DNA of 64,000 nucleotides, from the NCBI GenBank assembly GCA_937897985.1, contig CALCBD010000010.1:1-64000 (forward strand), in the 5' to 3' direction. The notes beneath the pieces are model-generated. The model had not been told where the DNA came from and did not search any database. It was given only the letters and a program-made list of their open reading frames with translations. Below are positions 17,638 to 26,328 of the stretch, in pieces (position 1 is the stretch's first letter; the number at the start of each line of letters is the position of its first letter). The position numbers were made by a program, and so were the translations under genes. This DNA is from an uncultured Paludibacter sp. GTDB lineage: Bacteria > Bacteroidota > Bacteroidia > Bacteroidales > Paludibacteraceae.

Positions 17638-20121
17638 ATGCTGAAAGAAAATACATTTTTATCCGATATACCAACAGGTAAAGAAGCAATCATTACCAAA
17701 GTGCTTGGTCATGGAGCGTTTCGCAAAAGAATTACCGAAATGGGCTTTGTGAAAGGGAAAAAGGTGCGTGTTATTAAGAATGCACCGCTGCAGGACCCGG
17801 TTGAATATGAAATAATGGGATATAACGTATCATTGCGTCGCAGCGAAGCCGAATTAGTTGAAGTGGTTTCGGTGGAAGAGGCTTTGAATTTGTCGGAAGT
17901 AGAATTTCAGGGTACCATCGACGAGGAAACACTCAAGATTTCGGCCATAAAAAAGGGCAAAATTATAAACGTTGCTTTGGTGGGCAATCCAAATTGCGGA
18001 AAAACGACTTTATTTAACTATGCTTCGGGATCACACGAAAGAGTGGGAAATTATAGCGGAGTTACTGTGGATGCCAAAGAAGCCAGATTGAAAAAAAACG
18101 ATTATGTGTTCAATATTGTAGATTTACCGGGCACCTATTCCATCACCGAATATTCACCCGAAGAACTTTATGTAAGAGCGCATATTATCGACAGAAAGCC
18201 TGATATTGTCATCAATGTAGTGGATGCTTCAAATCTTGAACGCAATCTGTTCCTTACCACTCAGCTGATTGATATGAACATCAAGGTTGTAATTGCCCTC
18301 AATATGTATGATGAACTTGAAAATAAACACATTCAATTCGATTACATGAGTTTGGGTGCAATGCTTGGTATTCCTATTATCCCTACCATCGCTTCGAAAG
18401 GCAAAGGAATAGATGAACTTTTTACAAAACTTATAGAAGTCTACGAAGACAAGGATTTGTCAGTCAGACATATTCATATCAATTATGGTAGTCTGATTGA
18501 AAAAGCCATTAACACTGTTCAGACGGAGATTTGGAAAAATCCTGAAATCAGAGTGAAATTATCTTCGAGATTTATAGCTATAAAATTACTCGAAGGTGAT
18601 AAATCGACACGGACTTTTTTACAACAATTTTCCAATTATGAGCAAATAATAACTGTTGTTGCTCAGGTGGTTGCCGATCTTGAAAAAGAATATTCCGAAA
18701 AAGCTGAAACAATAATTACCGATGCAAAATACGGATTCATTGACGGAGCACTTAAAGAAACACTTAAAGAGACAAAAATTGATAAAAGAAAAGAAAAACG
18801 CGAGCTTGACGATCTCCTGACGCATCGTTTCTGGGGATTTCCTATTTTCTTCTTTTTTATGTGGTTGATGTTTCAGGCGACATTTACGTTGGGAAGCTAC
18901 CCGATGGACTGGATTGATGCCGGTGTTGGTGCACTCAGTAGCTGGGTGCATGGTGCGATGCCCGAAGGACCACTTCGCGATCTGGTAGTCGATGGTATCA
19001 TTGGCGGTTGCGGTGGTGTTATCGTTTTTCTTCCTAATATTTTAATTTTGTTCTTCTTCATCTCGTTAATGGAGGACACAGGTTATATGGCCCGTGCATC
19101 TTTTATAATGGATAAACTGATGCACAAAATCGGTCTCCACGGTAAATCATTCATTCCGCTGGTAATGGGCTTCGGGTGCAATGTTCCCGCTATTATGGCA
19201 ACCAGAACACTTGACAATAAAAAGGACAGGATTCTGACAATGATTATTATTCCGTTCATGTCGTGCAGCGCCCGATTGCCGGTTTATGTGCTTTTAATAT
19301 CAGCAATTTTTCCGAAAAACCAGGGTCTGGTTCTTTTCGCAATTTATTTTACAGGTATTTTATTAGCCATACTTACTGCTTTAGTAATGAAAAAAGTGGC
19401 ATTTGCCAAAAAAGATGTTCCCTTTGTAATGGAATTACCACCATATCGAAAGCCCACATTGCGCAATACTTCCATTCACATGTGGCACAAAGGACAACAG
19501 TATCTTAAAAAAATGGGAACTGTAATTTTGTTCGCATCCATATTGATTTGGGCATTAGGCTATTATCCTGCACATATTAAATATTCTGTAGATTATCCTT
19601 CCATGATACAGTCGGTAAGTGCTGATAAATCGTTGAGTGAAAATGAAAAAGAACGGCAAATTTCCGTACTCGAAATGGACATGAAGGCTGAACATCAGGA
19701 AAAATCATATATCGGACAAATGGGGCATGCTATTGAACCTATCATCAGTCCGCTGGGTTACGACTGGAAGATGGGAGTGAGCATACTAACCGGATTGGCA
19801 GCTAAAGAAATCATTGTGAGTACAATGGGAATTTTGTATCAGGCTGATGATGTTCAGTCGGCGAATACAGATGAAACTCTTCAAACAAAAATTAAAGAGC
19901 AAAAACATTACAGTGGAGTGCTCAAAGGTCAAACTGTTTTTACTCCTTTGGTAAGTTTTGGTTTTATGTTATTTATACTGATTTATTTTCCTTGTGTGGC
20001 AGTAATTGCTGCCATTAAAAAGGAGGCCAACTGGGGCTGGGCCATTTTCACAATGGTTTATACCACTGTAATAGCATGGTTTGTGGCATTATTAACATAC
20101 CAGATTGGTAGTTTGTTTTAA
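17638..20121 (+). CDS. feoB: Ferrous iron transporter with fused FeoA and FeoB
   Basis: This 827-residue inner-membrane protein begins with a FeoA SH3-like domain (about 1-78, with the motif in which GHGAFRKRITEMGFVKG is followed by YNVSLRRSEAE). A GTPase domain follows with G1 GNPNCGKT (116-123), DLPG and NMYDE motifs, and then the polytopic FeoB membrane region with gate repeats from about residue 395 onward (GFGCNVPAIMATR, CSARLPVY). It imports Fe2+ under GTP control. The FeoA-FeoB fusion is common in Bacteroidota. A FeoB-associated Cys-rich protein follows 62 bases downstream. No Fur box was identified. Confidence 0.96.
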   Translation: MLKENTFLSDIPTGKEAIITKVLGHGAFRKRITEMGFVKGKKVRVIKNAPLQDPVEYEIMGYNVSLRRSEAELVEVVSVEEALNLSEVEFQGTIDEETLKISAIKKGKIINVALVGNPNCGKTTLFNYASGSHERVGNYSGVTVDAKEARLKKNDYVFNIVDLPGTYSITEYSPEELYVRAHIIDRKPDIVINVVDASNLERNLFLTTQLIDMNIKVVIALNMYDELENKHIQFDYMSLGAMLGIPIIPTIASKGKGIDELFTKLIEVYEDKDLSVRHIHINYGSLIEKAINTVQTEIWKNPEIRVKLSSRFIAIKLLEGDKSTRTFLQQFSNYEQIITVVAQVVADLEKEYSEKAETIITDAKYGFIDGALKETLKETKIDKRKEKRELDDLLTHRFWGFPIFFFFMWLMFQATFTLGSYPMDWIDAGVGALSSWVHGAMPEGPLRDLVVDGIIGGCGGVIVFLPNILILFFFISLMEDTGYMARASFIMDKLMHKIGLHGKSFIPLVMGFGCNVPAIMATRTLDNKKDRILTMIIIPFMSCSARLPVYVLLISAIFPKNQGLVLFAIYFTGILLAILTALVMKKVAFAKKDVPFVMELPPYRKPTLRNTSIHMWHKGQQYLKKMGTVILFASILIWALGYYPAHIKYSVDYPSMIQSVSADKSLSENEKERQISVLEMDMKAEHQEKSYIGQMGHAIEPIISPLGYDWKMGVSILTGLAAKEIIVSTMGILYQADDVQSANTDETLQTKIKEQKHYSGVLKGQTVFTPLVSFGFMLFILIYFPCVAVIAAIKKEANWGWAIFTMVYTTVIAWFVALLTYQIGSLF

Positions 20122-20183
20122 AAAGGATTGTGATACGATATCACAAACAAATTTGTTGAAAAATTGATAAGGATCAAAAATTT

Positions 20184-20372
20184 ATGATACAGGAAATATT
20201 TGTTTATTTAATTATTGTCTCAGCTTTGGGATATACAGTTTATTCTGTGGTGAAAAGCTTACGAAGTAAGGAAAAATCGGGTTGTGAAGGTTGTAGTGGT
20301 TGCGATTTGAAAAACGAGATTATCAATTCAAAATCGAAAAACAAAGATCAGAAATACGATTGTCATCATTGA
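20184..20372 (+). CDS. FeoB-associated Cys-rich membrane protein
   Basis: The 62-residue protein has a single N-terminal membrane helix (about 4-22) followed by a basic stretch and the cluster CEGCSGCDLK, as in the FeoB-associated Cys-rich family. Its place directly after feoB supports the assignment. It may assist Fe2+ transfer or FeoB assembly at the inner membrane, comparable in position to FeoC, but no mechanism is established from sequence. Confidence 0.88.
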   Translation: MIQEIFVYLIIVSALGYTVYSVVKSLRSKEKSGCEGCSGCDLKNEIINSKSKNKDQKYDCHH

Positions 20373-20435
20373 AGTAATTGTTTTTAAAACTCTCTTTTAC
20401 AGACTTTTAATTTTCATATTTTATACTATTAAAAA

Positions 20436-22250
20436 ATGACTTTTCAATTAACTGATTTTTTACCGACAACCAAAAAAGAAGTTGAACTTCGGGGATGGGA
20501 TGAGTTGGATGTTGTCTTTTTTACAGGAGATGCATATATCGACCATCCTGCATTTGGCGCAGCAGTGATCGGACGAATTCTCGAAGCCGAAGGTTTAAAG
20601 GTGGCAATTGTACCTCAGCCCAACTGGCGTGATGACTTACGCGACTTTAAAAAAATGGGCCGTCCGCGTCTGTTTTTTGCTATTTCAGCCGGAAACATGG
20701 ATTCAATGGTCAATCATTATACTGCTAATAAACGACTTCGTGGTGATGATGCTTATTCGCCGGATGGAAAACCCAACATGCGACCCGATTATGCAACCAT
20801 TACCTATTCGAATATTCTCAAAAAACTTTACCCCGATGTTCCTTTGCTGATAGGTGGAATTGAAGCGTCGTTGCGGAGGTTTACGCATTACGATTACTGG
20901 TCGGATCAATTGATGCCCTCAATTCTTGTCGACTCCAAAGCCGATATGCTTATCTACGGAAATGGTGAAAAACCTCTGCGCGAACTGATTCGTCAGCTAA
21001 AAGAAGGGAAAACGTTCGCAGAAATAACTGATGTTCCGCAAAGTTCGTTTTTATCCAAAAATTTACCTGATTCAAAATGGGAAGATATAACACTTGTTTC
21101 GCATGAAATCTGCCTGACGGATAAAAAGTTATATGCTTCAAACTTCAAACATATTGAGGAAGAATCGAACAGGTTTAATGCCAACAGGCTGTTGCAAAAG
21201 GCCGGTAACAAATGGATAGTCGTTAATCCGCCTTACGAACCGCTGAGCGAGCAGGAACTGGATGCCAGTTTTGATTTGCCTTACACCAGAGTGCCACATC
21301 CTAAATATAAGGACAAAAGAATTCCGGCTTATGAAATGATTAAATTCTCTGTAAATCTGCACAGGGGTTGTTTTGGTGGCTGTGCCTTCTGTACCATTTC
21401 GGCGCATCAGGGCAAACATATCATTTCACGCTCGAAAGCATCCATATTGAACGAGGTGAAAAAGGTAACAGAAATGCCCGGTTTTAAAGGGTATATCAGT
21501 GATTTGGGTGGCCCATCGGCTAATATGTACGGCCTGAAGGGAATTGATACGGAAATTTGCAGGAAATGTCGTAAACCTTCCTGTATTCATCCCAAAGTGT
21601 GTTTTAATCTTGACACCAATCACAGCAGGTTGATTGATATTTACCGTTCGGTCGATAAGATACCCGGCATAAAAAAGTCATTTATCGGTAGTGGTGTTCG
21701 TTATGATTTGTTGTTGAGCGACACAAAAAGTGAAGAAGCCAATAAAAGTCATGCCGAGTATATTCGTGAGCTGATATCAAATCATGTTTCGGGCAGATTA
21801 AAAATAGCTCCGGAACATACTTCCGATGCTGTTTTGAAACTAATGCGTAAACCTACTTTTGAATATTTTGCGAAATTCAAAACTCAGTTCGAAAGAATTA
21901 ATCGTGAAGCGGGTCTTAATCAACAGCTTATTCCGTATTTTATTTCGAGTCATCCCGGTTGTAAGAACGAAGACATGGCTGATCTGGCTATTCAGACCAA
22001 GCGTCTCGATTTTAAACTTGAACAGGTACAGGACTTTACTCCAACACCAATGACAGTTGCTACCGAAATTTATTATTCAGGTTATCATCCATATACTTTA
22101 GAACCGGTATATACCGCTAAAACGAAAGAAGAAAAACTGGCTCAGCGAAAGTTTTTCTTTTGGTACAAACCGGAATACAAACAGCAGATTATTCGTGACT
22201 TTCAGCGCATGAAAAGACCTGATTTGCAAAAGAAATTATTTTCGAGATAA
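20436..22250 (+). CDS. YgiQ family radical SAM protein
   Basis: The 604-residue protein has the YgiQ N-terminal domain (WDELDVVFFTGDAYIDHP region). It then has a radical SAM core whose [4Fe-4S] cluster cysteines are C312, C316 and C319 in CFGGCAFC, and a C-terminal extension beyond about residue 500. The family is widespread and uncharacterised; its reaction is unknown. A second Cys group (CRKCRKPSC...C near 375-390) is also typical. It may be cotranscribed with folC, which starts 18 bases downstream. Confidence 0.93.
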   Translation: MTFQLTDFLPTTKKEVELRGWDELDVVFFTGDAYIDHPAFGAAVIGRILEAEGLKVAIVPQPNWRDDLRDFKKMGRPRLFFAISAGNMDSMVNHYTANKRLRGDDAYSPDGKPNMRPDYATITYSNILKKLYPDVPLLIGGIEASLRRFTHYDYWSDQLMPSILVDSKADMLIYGNGEKPLRELIRQLKEGKTFAEITDVPQSSFLSKNLPDSKWEDITLVSHEICLTDKKLYASNFKHIEEESNRFNANRLLQKAGNKWIVVNPPYEPLSEQELDASFDLPYTRVPHPKYKDKRIPAYEMIKFSVNLHRGCFGGCAFCTISAHQGKHIISRSKASILNEVKKVTEMPGFKGYISDLGGPSANMYGLKGIDTEICRKCRKPSCIHPKVCFNLDTNHSRLIDIYRSVDKIPGIKKSFIGSGVRYDLLLSDTKSEEANKSHAEYIRELISNHVSGRLKIAPEHTSDAVLKLMRKPTFEYFAKFKTQFERINREAGLNQQLIPYFISSHPGCKNEDMADLAIQTKRLDFKLEQVQDFTPTPMTVATEIYYSGYHPYTLEPVYTAKTKEEKLAQRKFFFWYKPEYKQQIIRDFQRMKRPDLQKKLFSR

Positions 22251-22268
22251 TTATAATTCTGTATATCT

Positions 22269-23567
22269 ATGACTTATACTTCTGCAATTCAGTACCTTTA
22301 CGATCGTTTGCCGGTGTTTCATCATGTGGGTGCTGCGGCTTATAAACCCGGCCTTGACAATACCATCCTGTTGCTCGAAAATTTGGGTAATCCGCATCAA
22401 AATTTCAAATCCATTCATATTGCCGGTACCAACGGGAAAGGATCTGTGTCGCACTTCCTGTCAGCAGTTTTTCAATCGGCAGGATATACGACAGCGCTTT
22501 ATACTTCCCCTCATTTGGTTCATTTTGGAGAACGCATCAGAGTCGACGGTGAAATGATTGACGAAGAGTATGTTGTAAATTTTGTTGAAAACAATACTGA
22601 ACTTTTCGAAACAGTTCAGCCTTCATTTTTTGAAGCTACTATGGCTTTGGCTTTCAGTTACTTTTCGTATAAAAAGGTAGATATCGCCATTATCGAAGTC
22701 GGACTCGGCGGAAGACTGGACAGTACGAACATTATTCAGCCCCTGCTATCGGTGATTACAAATATTAGTTTCGATCATGTTGGATTTCTGGGTGATACCC
22801 TGGAAAAAATTGCGTTCGAAAAAGCCGGAATCATCAAGCCTGATACACCTGTAGTAGTGGGAGAGTGGGTTCCCGAAACTCTGGAAGTTTTCAGACAAAA
22901 AGCCTCAGAAACCGGTAGTTCATTATATACGGCGGATGCGGAATTACAGTTTGTCTCGTACGACGAAAATAAAATGATCTGTAAGACTCAAAGGGATGAT
23001 TATTTCAGAGTAGGTATGACCGGAAATTATCAGCTGAAAAATGTTTCGACTGTACTAAAATCAATCGAAGTTTTTCGGAAATATTACTCATCTGATTTCA
23101 GTATCGATAACAAAGCTCTGAAAAATGGAATTGAAAATGTAATTGAACTGACAGGGCTCAGAGGACGTTGGGAAAAACTGCAGGAATCACCAACGATTGT
23201 TGCCGATACCGGCCATAACACCGGTGGTATCAGTTACGTGGCTGAGCAACTTTTACAACAGAAATACAATCAGTTGCATATTGTTATCGGAATGGTGAAC
23301 GATAAAGACATCAACCATGTATTGGAAATTTTACCCCGAAATGCCAGGTATTATTTTACTCAGGCAGCCGTCGTTCGTGCATTGCCGTGTGAAGAACTCC
23401 GGAAAACTGCTCAAAGTCATGGTTTAAATGGAGATGTGTATCCTGCTGTAAAAGAAGCTGTTAAAAAAGCAGTTAGTAAAGCAGAAAAAGATGATTTCAT
23501 CTTCATAGGTGGAAGCAACTTTGTAGTAGGTGAAGCTCTTGAATTTTTCGATATGTTAAAAAAATAA
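22269..23567 (+). CDS. folC: Bifunctional folylpolyglutamate synthase / dihydrofolate synthase
   Basis: The 432-residue protein is a Mur-ligase-fold enzyme with the ATP loop GTNGKGS at residues 53-59 and the FolC signature TSPHLVHFGERIRVDG shortly after. It also has the GLGGRLDSTN motif and the C-terminal domain beginning GRWE. It adds glutamate to dihydropteroate or to folates in the cytoplasm. Length matches the family. Its start lies 18 bases after the ygiQ-like gene, implying an operon. Confidence 0.94.
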   Translation: MTYTSAIQYLYDRLPVFHHVGAAAYKPGLDNTILLLENLGNPHQNFKSIHIAGTNGKGSVSHFLSAVFQSAGYTTALYTSPHLVHFGERIRVDGEMIDEEYVVNFVENNTELFETVQPSFFEATMALAFSYFSYKKVDIAIIEVGLGGRLDSTNIIQPLLSVITNISFDHVGFLGDTLEKIAFEKAGIIKPDTPVVVGEWVPETLEVFRQKASETGSSLYTADAELQFVSYDENKMICKTQRDDYFRVGMTGNYQLKNVSTVLKSIEVFRKYYSSDFSIDNKALKNGIENVIELTGLRGRWEKLQESPTIVADTGHNTGGISYVAEQLLQQKYNQLHIVIGMVNDKDINHVLEILPRNARYYFTQAAVVRALPCEELRKTAQSHGLNGDVYPAVKEAVKKAVSKAEKDDFIFIGGSNFVVGEALEFFDMLKK

Positions 23568-23730
23568 TTTGTTTTACCTGATCAATAATCAGCATAAATG
23601 TACTTTCATTGTTTCAATCGGAAATAAAAAATCAGATTTTATTTTTCAATAATTCAGTACTTTGTATCTGAATCAATAATAACAATCCTAAAATAATCAG
23701 ATCAGAAAGGAATTTTCTGAAATTTTCTTA

Positions 23731-23738
23731 TACCTTTG
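23731..23738 (+). promoter_or_regulatory. Candidate -7 promoter box of the riboswitch transcript
   Basis: TACCTTTG matches TAnnTTTG and lies just upstream of the riboswitch P1 stem, where a start point near 23745 is expected. The -33 box is weak. Confidence 0.55.
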
Positions 23739-23743
23739 TACCC

Positions 23744-23987
23744 GAATTTGGTTTTGCCGATACAATCCTTGTATTGGTGATAAAAGGGAATCCGGTGTAA
23801 ATCCGGGACAGTACCCGCTGCTGTAAACTCCAATCCAAACGTTTTGAACAACACTTTTGCCACTGTTTAAAGATGGTAGATGACTGATTTTAAGATATAT
23901 AATTTATTTTGAAATCAAGAGTCAACCATTAATTACCAACGGGAAGGCGTTCAAAAACGGGAGTAAGTCAGAAGACCTGCCAATTTC
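23744..23987 (+). promoter_or_regulatory. Cobalamin (B12) riboswitch
   Basis: The region contains the cobalamin riboswitch core in order: the GGTGATAAAAGGGAATCCGG block at 23777, the B12 box-like GGGACAGTACCCGCTGCTGTAA at 23806-23827, and GGGAAGGCG at 23941. GGGAGTAAGTCAGAAGACCTGCC then runs from about 23959. Near-complementary ends (GAATTTGG at 23744 and CCAATTTC at 23980) form P1. Such elements bind adenosyl- or related cobalamins and usually repress expression when B12 is plentiful. The first gene downstream is the DUF4465 lipoprotein at 24158. A possible expression-platform hairpin (TTTTGC...GCAAAA) lies at about 23997-24024. Confidence 0.94.
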
Positions 23988-24157
23988 TTTTTCAGCTTTT
24001 TGCTTTCGGGAGATATAGCAAAATGAATATGACTACTTCAATGTGAATGCTGTTATTCATAGTCCTAAAGTTTCAGTTCATTTGTACATCTCATTTCAAT
24101 TATTAGCATACGAATAAATTAAATTTTATATATTAATCAATTGTAAATGAATAAATA

Positions 24158-24859
24158 ATGAAAAAAAGTAAGTTATTTTTGGCACCAATGTGTCTTGCCC
24201 TGATTTTTGTCGCCTGTACGTCTGAACCGGATGTAAAAACAGTTATTGTGGATTTTGAAAATGTGAAGGTAAACGGTCTGGGCATTTCTGATTCCACAAG
24301 TTTCAAATCCGGAATTTGCGAATTTAGTCTGATTGATGGTCAGTTCTGGAACGGAGGGATAGTATGTTCCTCAAAACAGGACTCAGTCACTGCAGGTTAT
24401 GAAAACCAATACAGTGCAATCGCGGCAAAAGGCGCTGCATCTTCATCGAAATACGGTGTGGTTTATGCTCCGGGCTCGTTTGCAGTTCTTCCTGTAGCCG
24501 GTGAACTTGTAACTATAAAAAGCATAATGCTCACCAACTCAACTTATGCTTATAAAGATATGAAATACGGCAGCCAGTTCGGAAAGAAATTTTCGACCGG
24601 CGATTGGTTTAAAGTAATCATTACCGGATACAAGGATGGAAACACGACCGGTACAGTTGAATATTATCTTTCAGATTTCAGAAATGGAAATACTTTTATG
24701 TTGAAAAACTGGGAAAAGGTGGATTTAAGTGGTTTGGGTTCAGTTGATAAAATTACCTTTACCTTTGATTCGACCGATAAATCAGGCGGCTGGCTCAATA
24801 CACCATCTTATGTTTGCATTGATAATATCGAATTTACTGAGAAATCAGTTACAGAATAA
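24158..24859 (+). CDS. DUF4465 lipoprotein under B12 riboswitch control
   Basis: The 233-residue protein has a lipoprotein signal with the acylated Cys at position 20 (FVACTSEP), and acidic residues just after the Cys are compatible with surface display. The body is a DUF4465-type beta-sandwich (VDFENV...W.GG...S...Y.NQYSA.A..G..S..Y.V.Y near the start; CIDNIEF at the end). Its transcript starts with a cobalamin riboswitch, so a role in capturing B12 or related corrinoids at the cell surface is likely. I recall surface B12-binding lipoproteins (BtuG, BtuH) in gut Bacteroidota, but membership in either cannot be shown here. No TonB-dependent receptor is adjacent, which is unusual. Confidence 0.85.
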   Translation: MKKSKLFLAPMCLALIFVACTSEPDVKTVIVDFENVKVNGLGISDSTSFKSGICEFSLIDGQFWNGGIVCSSKQDSVTAGYENQYSAIAAKGAASSSKYGVVYAPGSFAVLPVAGELVTIKSIMLTNSTYAYKDMKYGSQFGKKFSTGDWFKVIITGYKDGNTTGTVEYYLSDFRNGNTFMLKNWEKVDLSGLGSVDKITFTFDSTDKSGGWLNTPSYVCIDNIEFTEKSVTE

Positions 24860-24928
24860 ATTTTCACTAATAGTTTTCTGAAAATGAGTGTAATAATCAA
24901 TATTGTGAAAAATATATTGTCAAAACCC

Positions 24929-24958
24929 TTGTCAATTCAGGAAAAAGCACTACTTTTG
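24929..24958 (+). promoter_or_regulatory. Promoter of the SRP RNA
   Basis: TTG at 24929-24931 and TACTTTTG at 24951-24958 are 19 bases apart, a good match to the Bacteroidota -33/-7 pattern. A start about six bases later coincides with the first paired base of the SRP RNA. Confidence 0.75.
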
Positions 24959-24963
24959 TCGCC

Positions 24964-25060
24964 GGATAAGTCCTACACGACCAGCTCCCTTTGAACTCCC
25001 CCAGGGCTTGACCGCAGCAAGGGTAATTGGTTGTAGCGGTGCGATGTAGGGGGCTTATCC
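24964..25060 (+). ncRNA. ffs: Small bacterial signal recognition particle RNA (4.5S-like)
   Basis: A roughly 97-base RNA is closed by GGATAAG at 24964-24970 pairing with CTTATCC at 25054-25060. It contains the conserved SRP domain IV internal loops and tetraloop region around CCCAGGGCTTGACCGCAGCAAGGG and the GCGGTGCGATGTAGG 3' side. It partners with Ffh to target membrane proteins. It has its own promoter and is followed after only four bases by tRNA-Thr. Confidence 0.9.
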
Positions 25061-25064
25061 AATT

Positions 25065-25138
25065 GCCTCTTTAGCTCAGTTGGCCAGAGCACGTGATTTG
25101 TAATCTCGGGGTCGTTGGTTCGAATCCGACAAGAGGCT
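25065..25138 (+). tRNA. tRNA-Thr (anticodon TGT)
   Basis: The 74-base cloverleaf has acceptor stem GCCTCTT/AAGAGGC, D arm GCTC...GAGC, anticodon loop TTTGTAA with anticodon TGT (Thr), and T arm GTTGG-TTCGAAT-CCGAC. No CCA is encoded. The anticodon stem CGTGA/TCTCG contains one U-U mismatch. It should share a precursor transcript with the SRP RNA just upstream. Confidence 0.96.
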
Positions 25139-25146
25139 CAGATCGA

Positions 25147-25178
25147 AAGCCGTTTCAGTCAGTGAAACGGCTTTTTTG
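25147..25178 (+). terminator. Terminator of the SRP RNA / tRNA-Thr unit
   Basis: An 11-bp perfect stem (AAGCCGTTTCA at 25147-25157 and complement at 25163-25173) with a 5-base loop is followed by T residues, nine bases after the tRNA end. Confidence 0.92.
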
Positions 25179-25237
25179 TTCCGGTTTTTTCAGCTCAACT
25201 TTTTGTAAGAAAGGCAATAGCATATTTTTGAATGCAT

Positions 25238-25282
25238 AAAAAACGCTCATATCGTTGGATATGAGCGTTTTCTGTTTTTTTT
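25238..25282 (-). terminator. Terminator of fabG (bidirectional hairpin)
   Basis: A stem on ACGCTCATATC and its complement around loop GTTG is flanked by an A-run on the left and a T-run on the right. On the minus strand it gives the U-tract expected just after the fabG stop at 25296. Confidence 0.85.
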
Positions 25283-25295
25283 AATGTCTGAATTA

Positions 25296-26042
25296 TCAGG
25301 TATTCATTCCACCACAAACGTTAATGACTTGTCCGCTTACATAGCTCGATAAATCGGAAGCCAGGAACAATGTTACTTTTGCAACTTCTTCAGGACTTCC
25401 ACCACGGCGCAACGGAATTAATTCTGACCATTTTGCACGTTGTTCGTCGGTGAGTGCATGAGTCATTTCGGTTTCGATAAAGCCCGGTGCAATTGCATTA
25501 GCACGAATGCCACGTGAGCCGAATTCTTTGGCAACTGATTTTGCCAAACCAATCATACCGGCTTTTGATGCCGAATAGTTAGCCTGACCTGCATTTCCCG
25601 AAACCCCAACCACAGAGCTCATGTTGATAATACTACCCGATTTTTGTTTCATCATAACGGGCGTTACAGCGTGAATAAAATTGAAAGCCGATTTCAGATT
25701 TACATTGATGACAGCATCCCATTGTAATTCTGTCATTCGCATCATTAAACCATCTTTGGTAATTCCTGCATTGTTTACCAATATGTCAACACGACCAAAG
25801 TCCTTCACAATCTGATCAACAACGGTATGTGTGTCGTCATACAAAGCAGCATTTGATGCATATCCTTTAGCTTTTACACCTAATGCTTCAATTTCATTTT
25901 GTGTATTGATTCCGTTTTCATCAATCACCAAATCAGTGAATGCAATATTTGCTCCTTCACTTGCTAATTTCAGCGCAATTGCTTTGCCGATACCACGAGC
26001 CGCACCGGTTACAATGGCTACTTTTCCTTCTAATAATTTCAT
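25296..26042 (-). CDS. fabG: 3-oxoacyl-[acyl-carrier-protein] reductase FabG
   Basis: This is a 248-residue short-chain dehydrogenase. I use the ATG at 26042, because the upstream in-frame ATGs would add 32 residues (to 26138) that do not belong to the family. Motifs are the NAD(P) loop TGAARGIG (12-19), NNAG (91-94), catalytic Ser near 142-143, and YSASK with Tyr156 and Lys160. The C-terminal GQVINVCGGMNT is typical of FabG. It reduces the beta-keto group in fatty acid elongation in the cytoplasm. A promoter at about 26250-26280 would give a leader of roughly 200 bases. Confidence 0.93.
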   Translation of the reverse strand: MKLLEGKVAIVTGAARGIGKAIALKLASEGANIAFTDLVIDENGINTQNEIEALGVKAKGYASNAALYDDTHTVVDQIVKDFGRVDILVNNAGITKDGLMMRMTELQWDAVINVNLKSAFNFIHAVTPVMMKQKSGSIINMSSVVGVSGNAGQANYSASKAGMIGLAKSVAKEFGSRGIRANAIAPGFIETEMTHALTDEQRAKWSELIPLRRGGSPEEVAKVTLFLASDLSSYVSGQVINVCGGMNT

Positions 26043-26247
26043 GATTTTATTGCGTAATGTTGTGTCGGTATGTCTGTTTGCCAATGAATGACATTCCGAC
26101 GATTCAAATATAACATCCGGTTTCATGTTGATTGGCATTTAACATGCTGAATGTTTTTTTAATTCTATGACTATTTATATCTCCATCTGAGACAAACTGC
26201 AATTCAATTTTTACCAAAATAGCAGTTTGCCTGACTGTTTTCGACCG

Positions 26248-26280
26248 CAAAGATAATATTTTTTTCGTTCAAAGGTCAAA
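26248..26280 (-). promoter_or_regulatory. Promoter upstream of fabG
   Basis: On the minus strand, TTTG (26280-26277) and TATCTTTG (26255-26248) are 21 bases apart, matching the Bacteroidota pattern. Confidence 0.6.
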
Positions 26281-26328
26281 AAATTGCATATTACGATGGT
26301 TTTTGTGCAAAAACCTCCAATATGAGTG

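Noticed and set aside
18619..18951. 110-codon minus-strand frame within feoB
   Set aside because: It lies wholly inside a clearly coding FeoB membrane region and matches no family.
26043..26138. Extended N-terminus of FabG from the upstream ATG
   Set aside because: The extra 32 residues do not fit the short-chain dehydrogenase family, and a good start exists at 26042.
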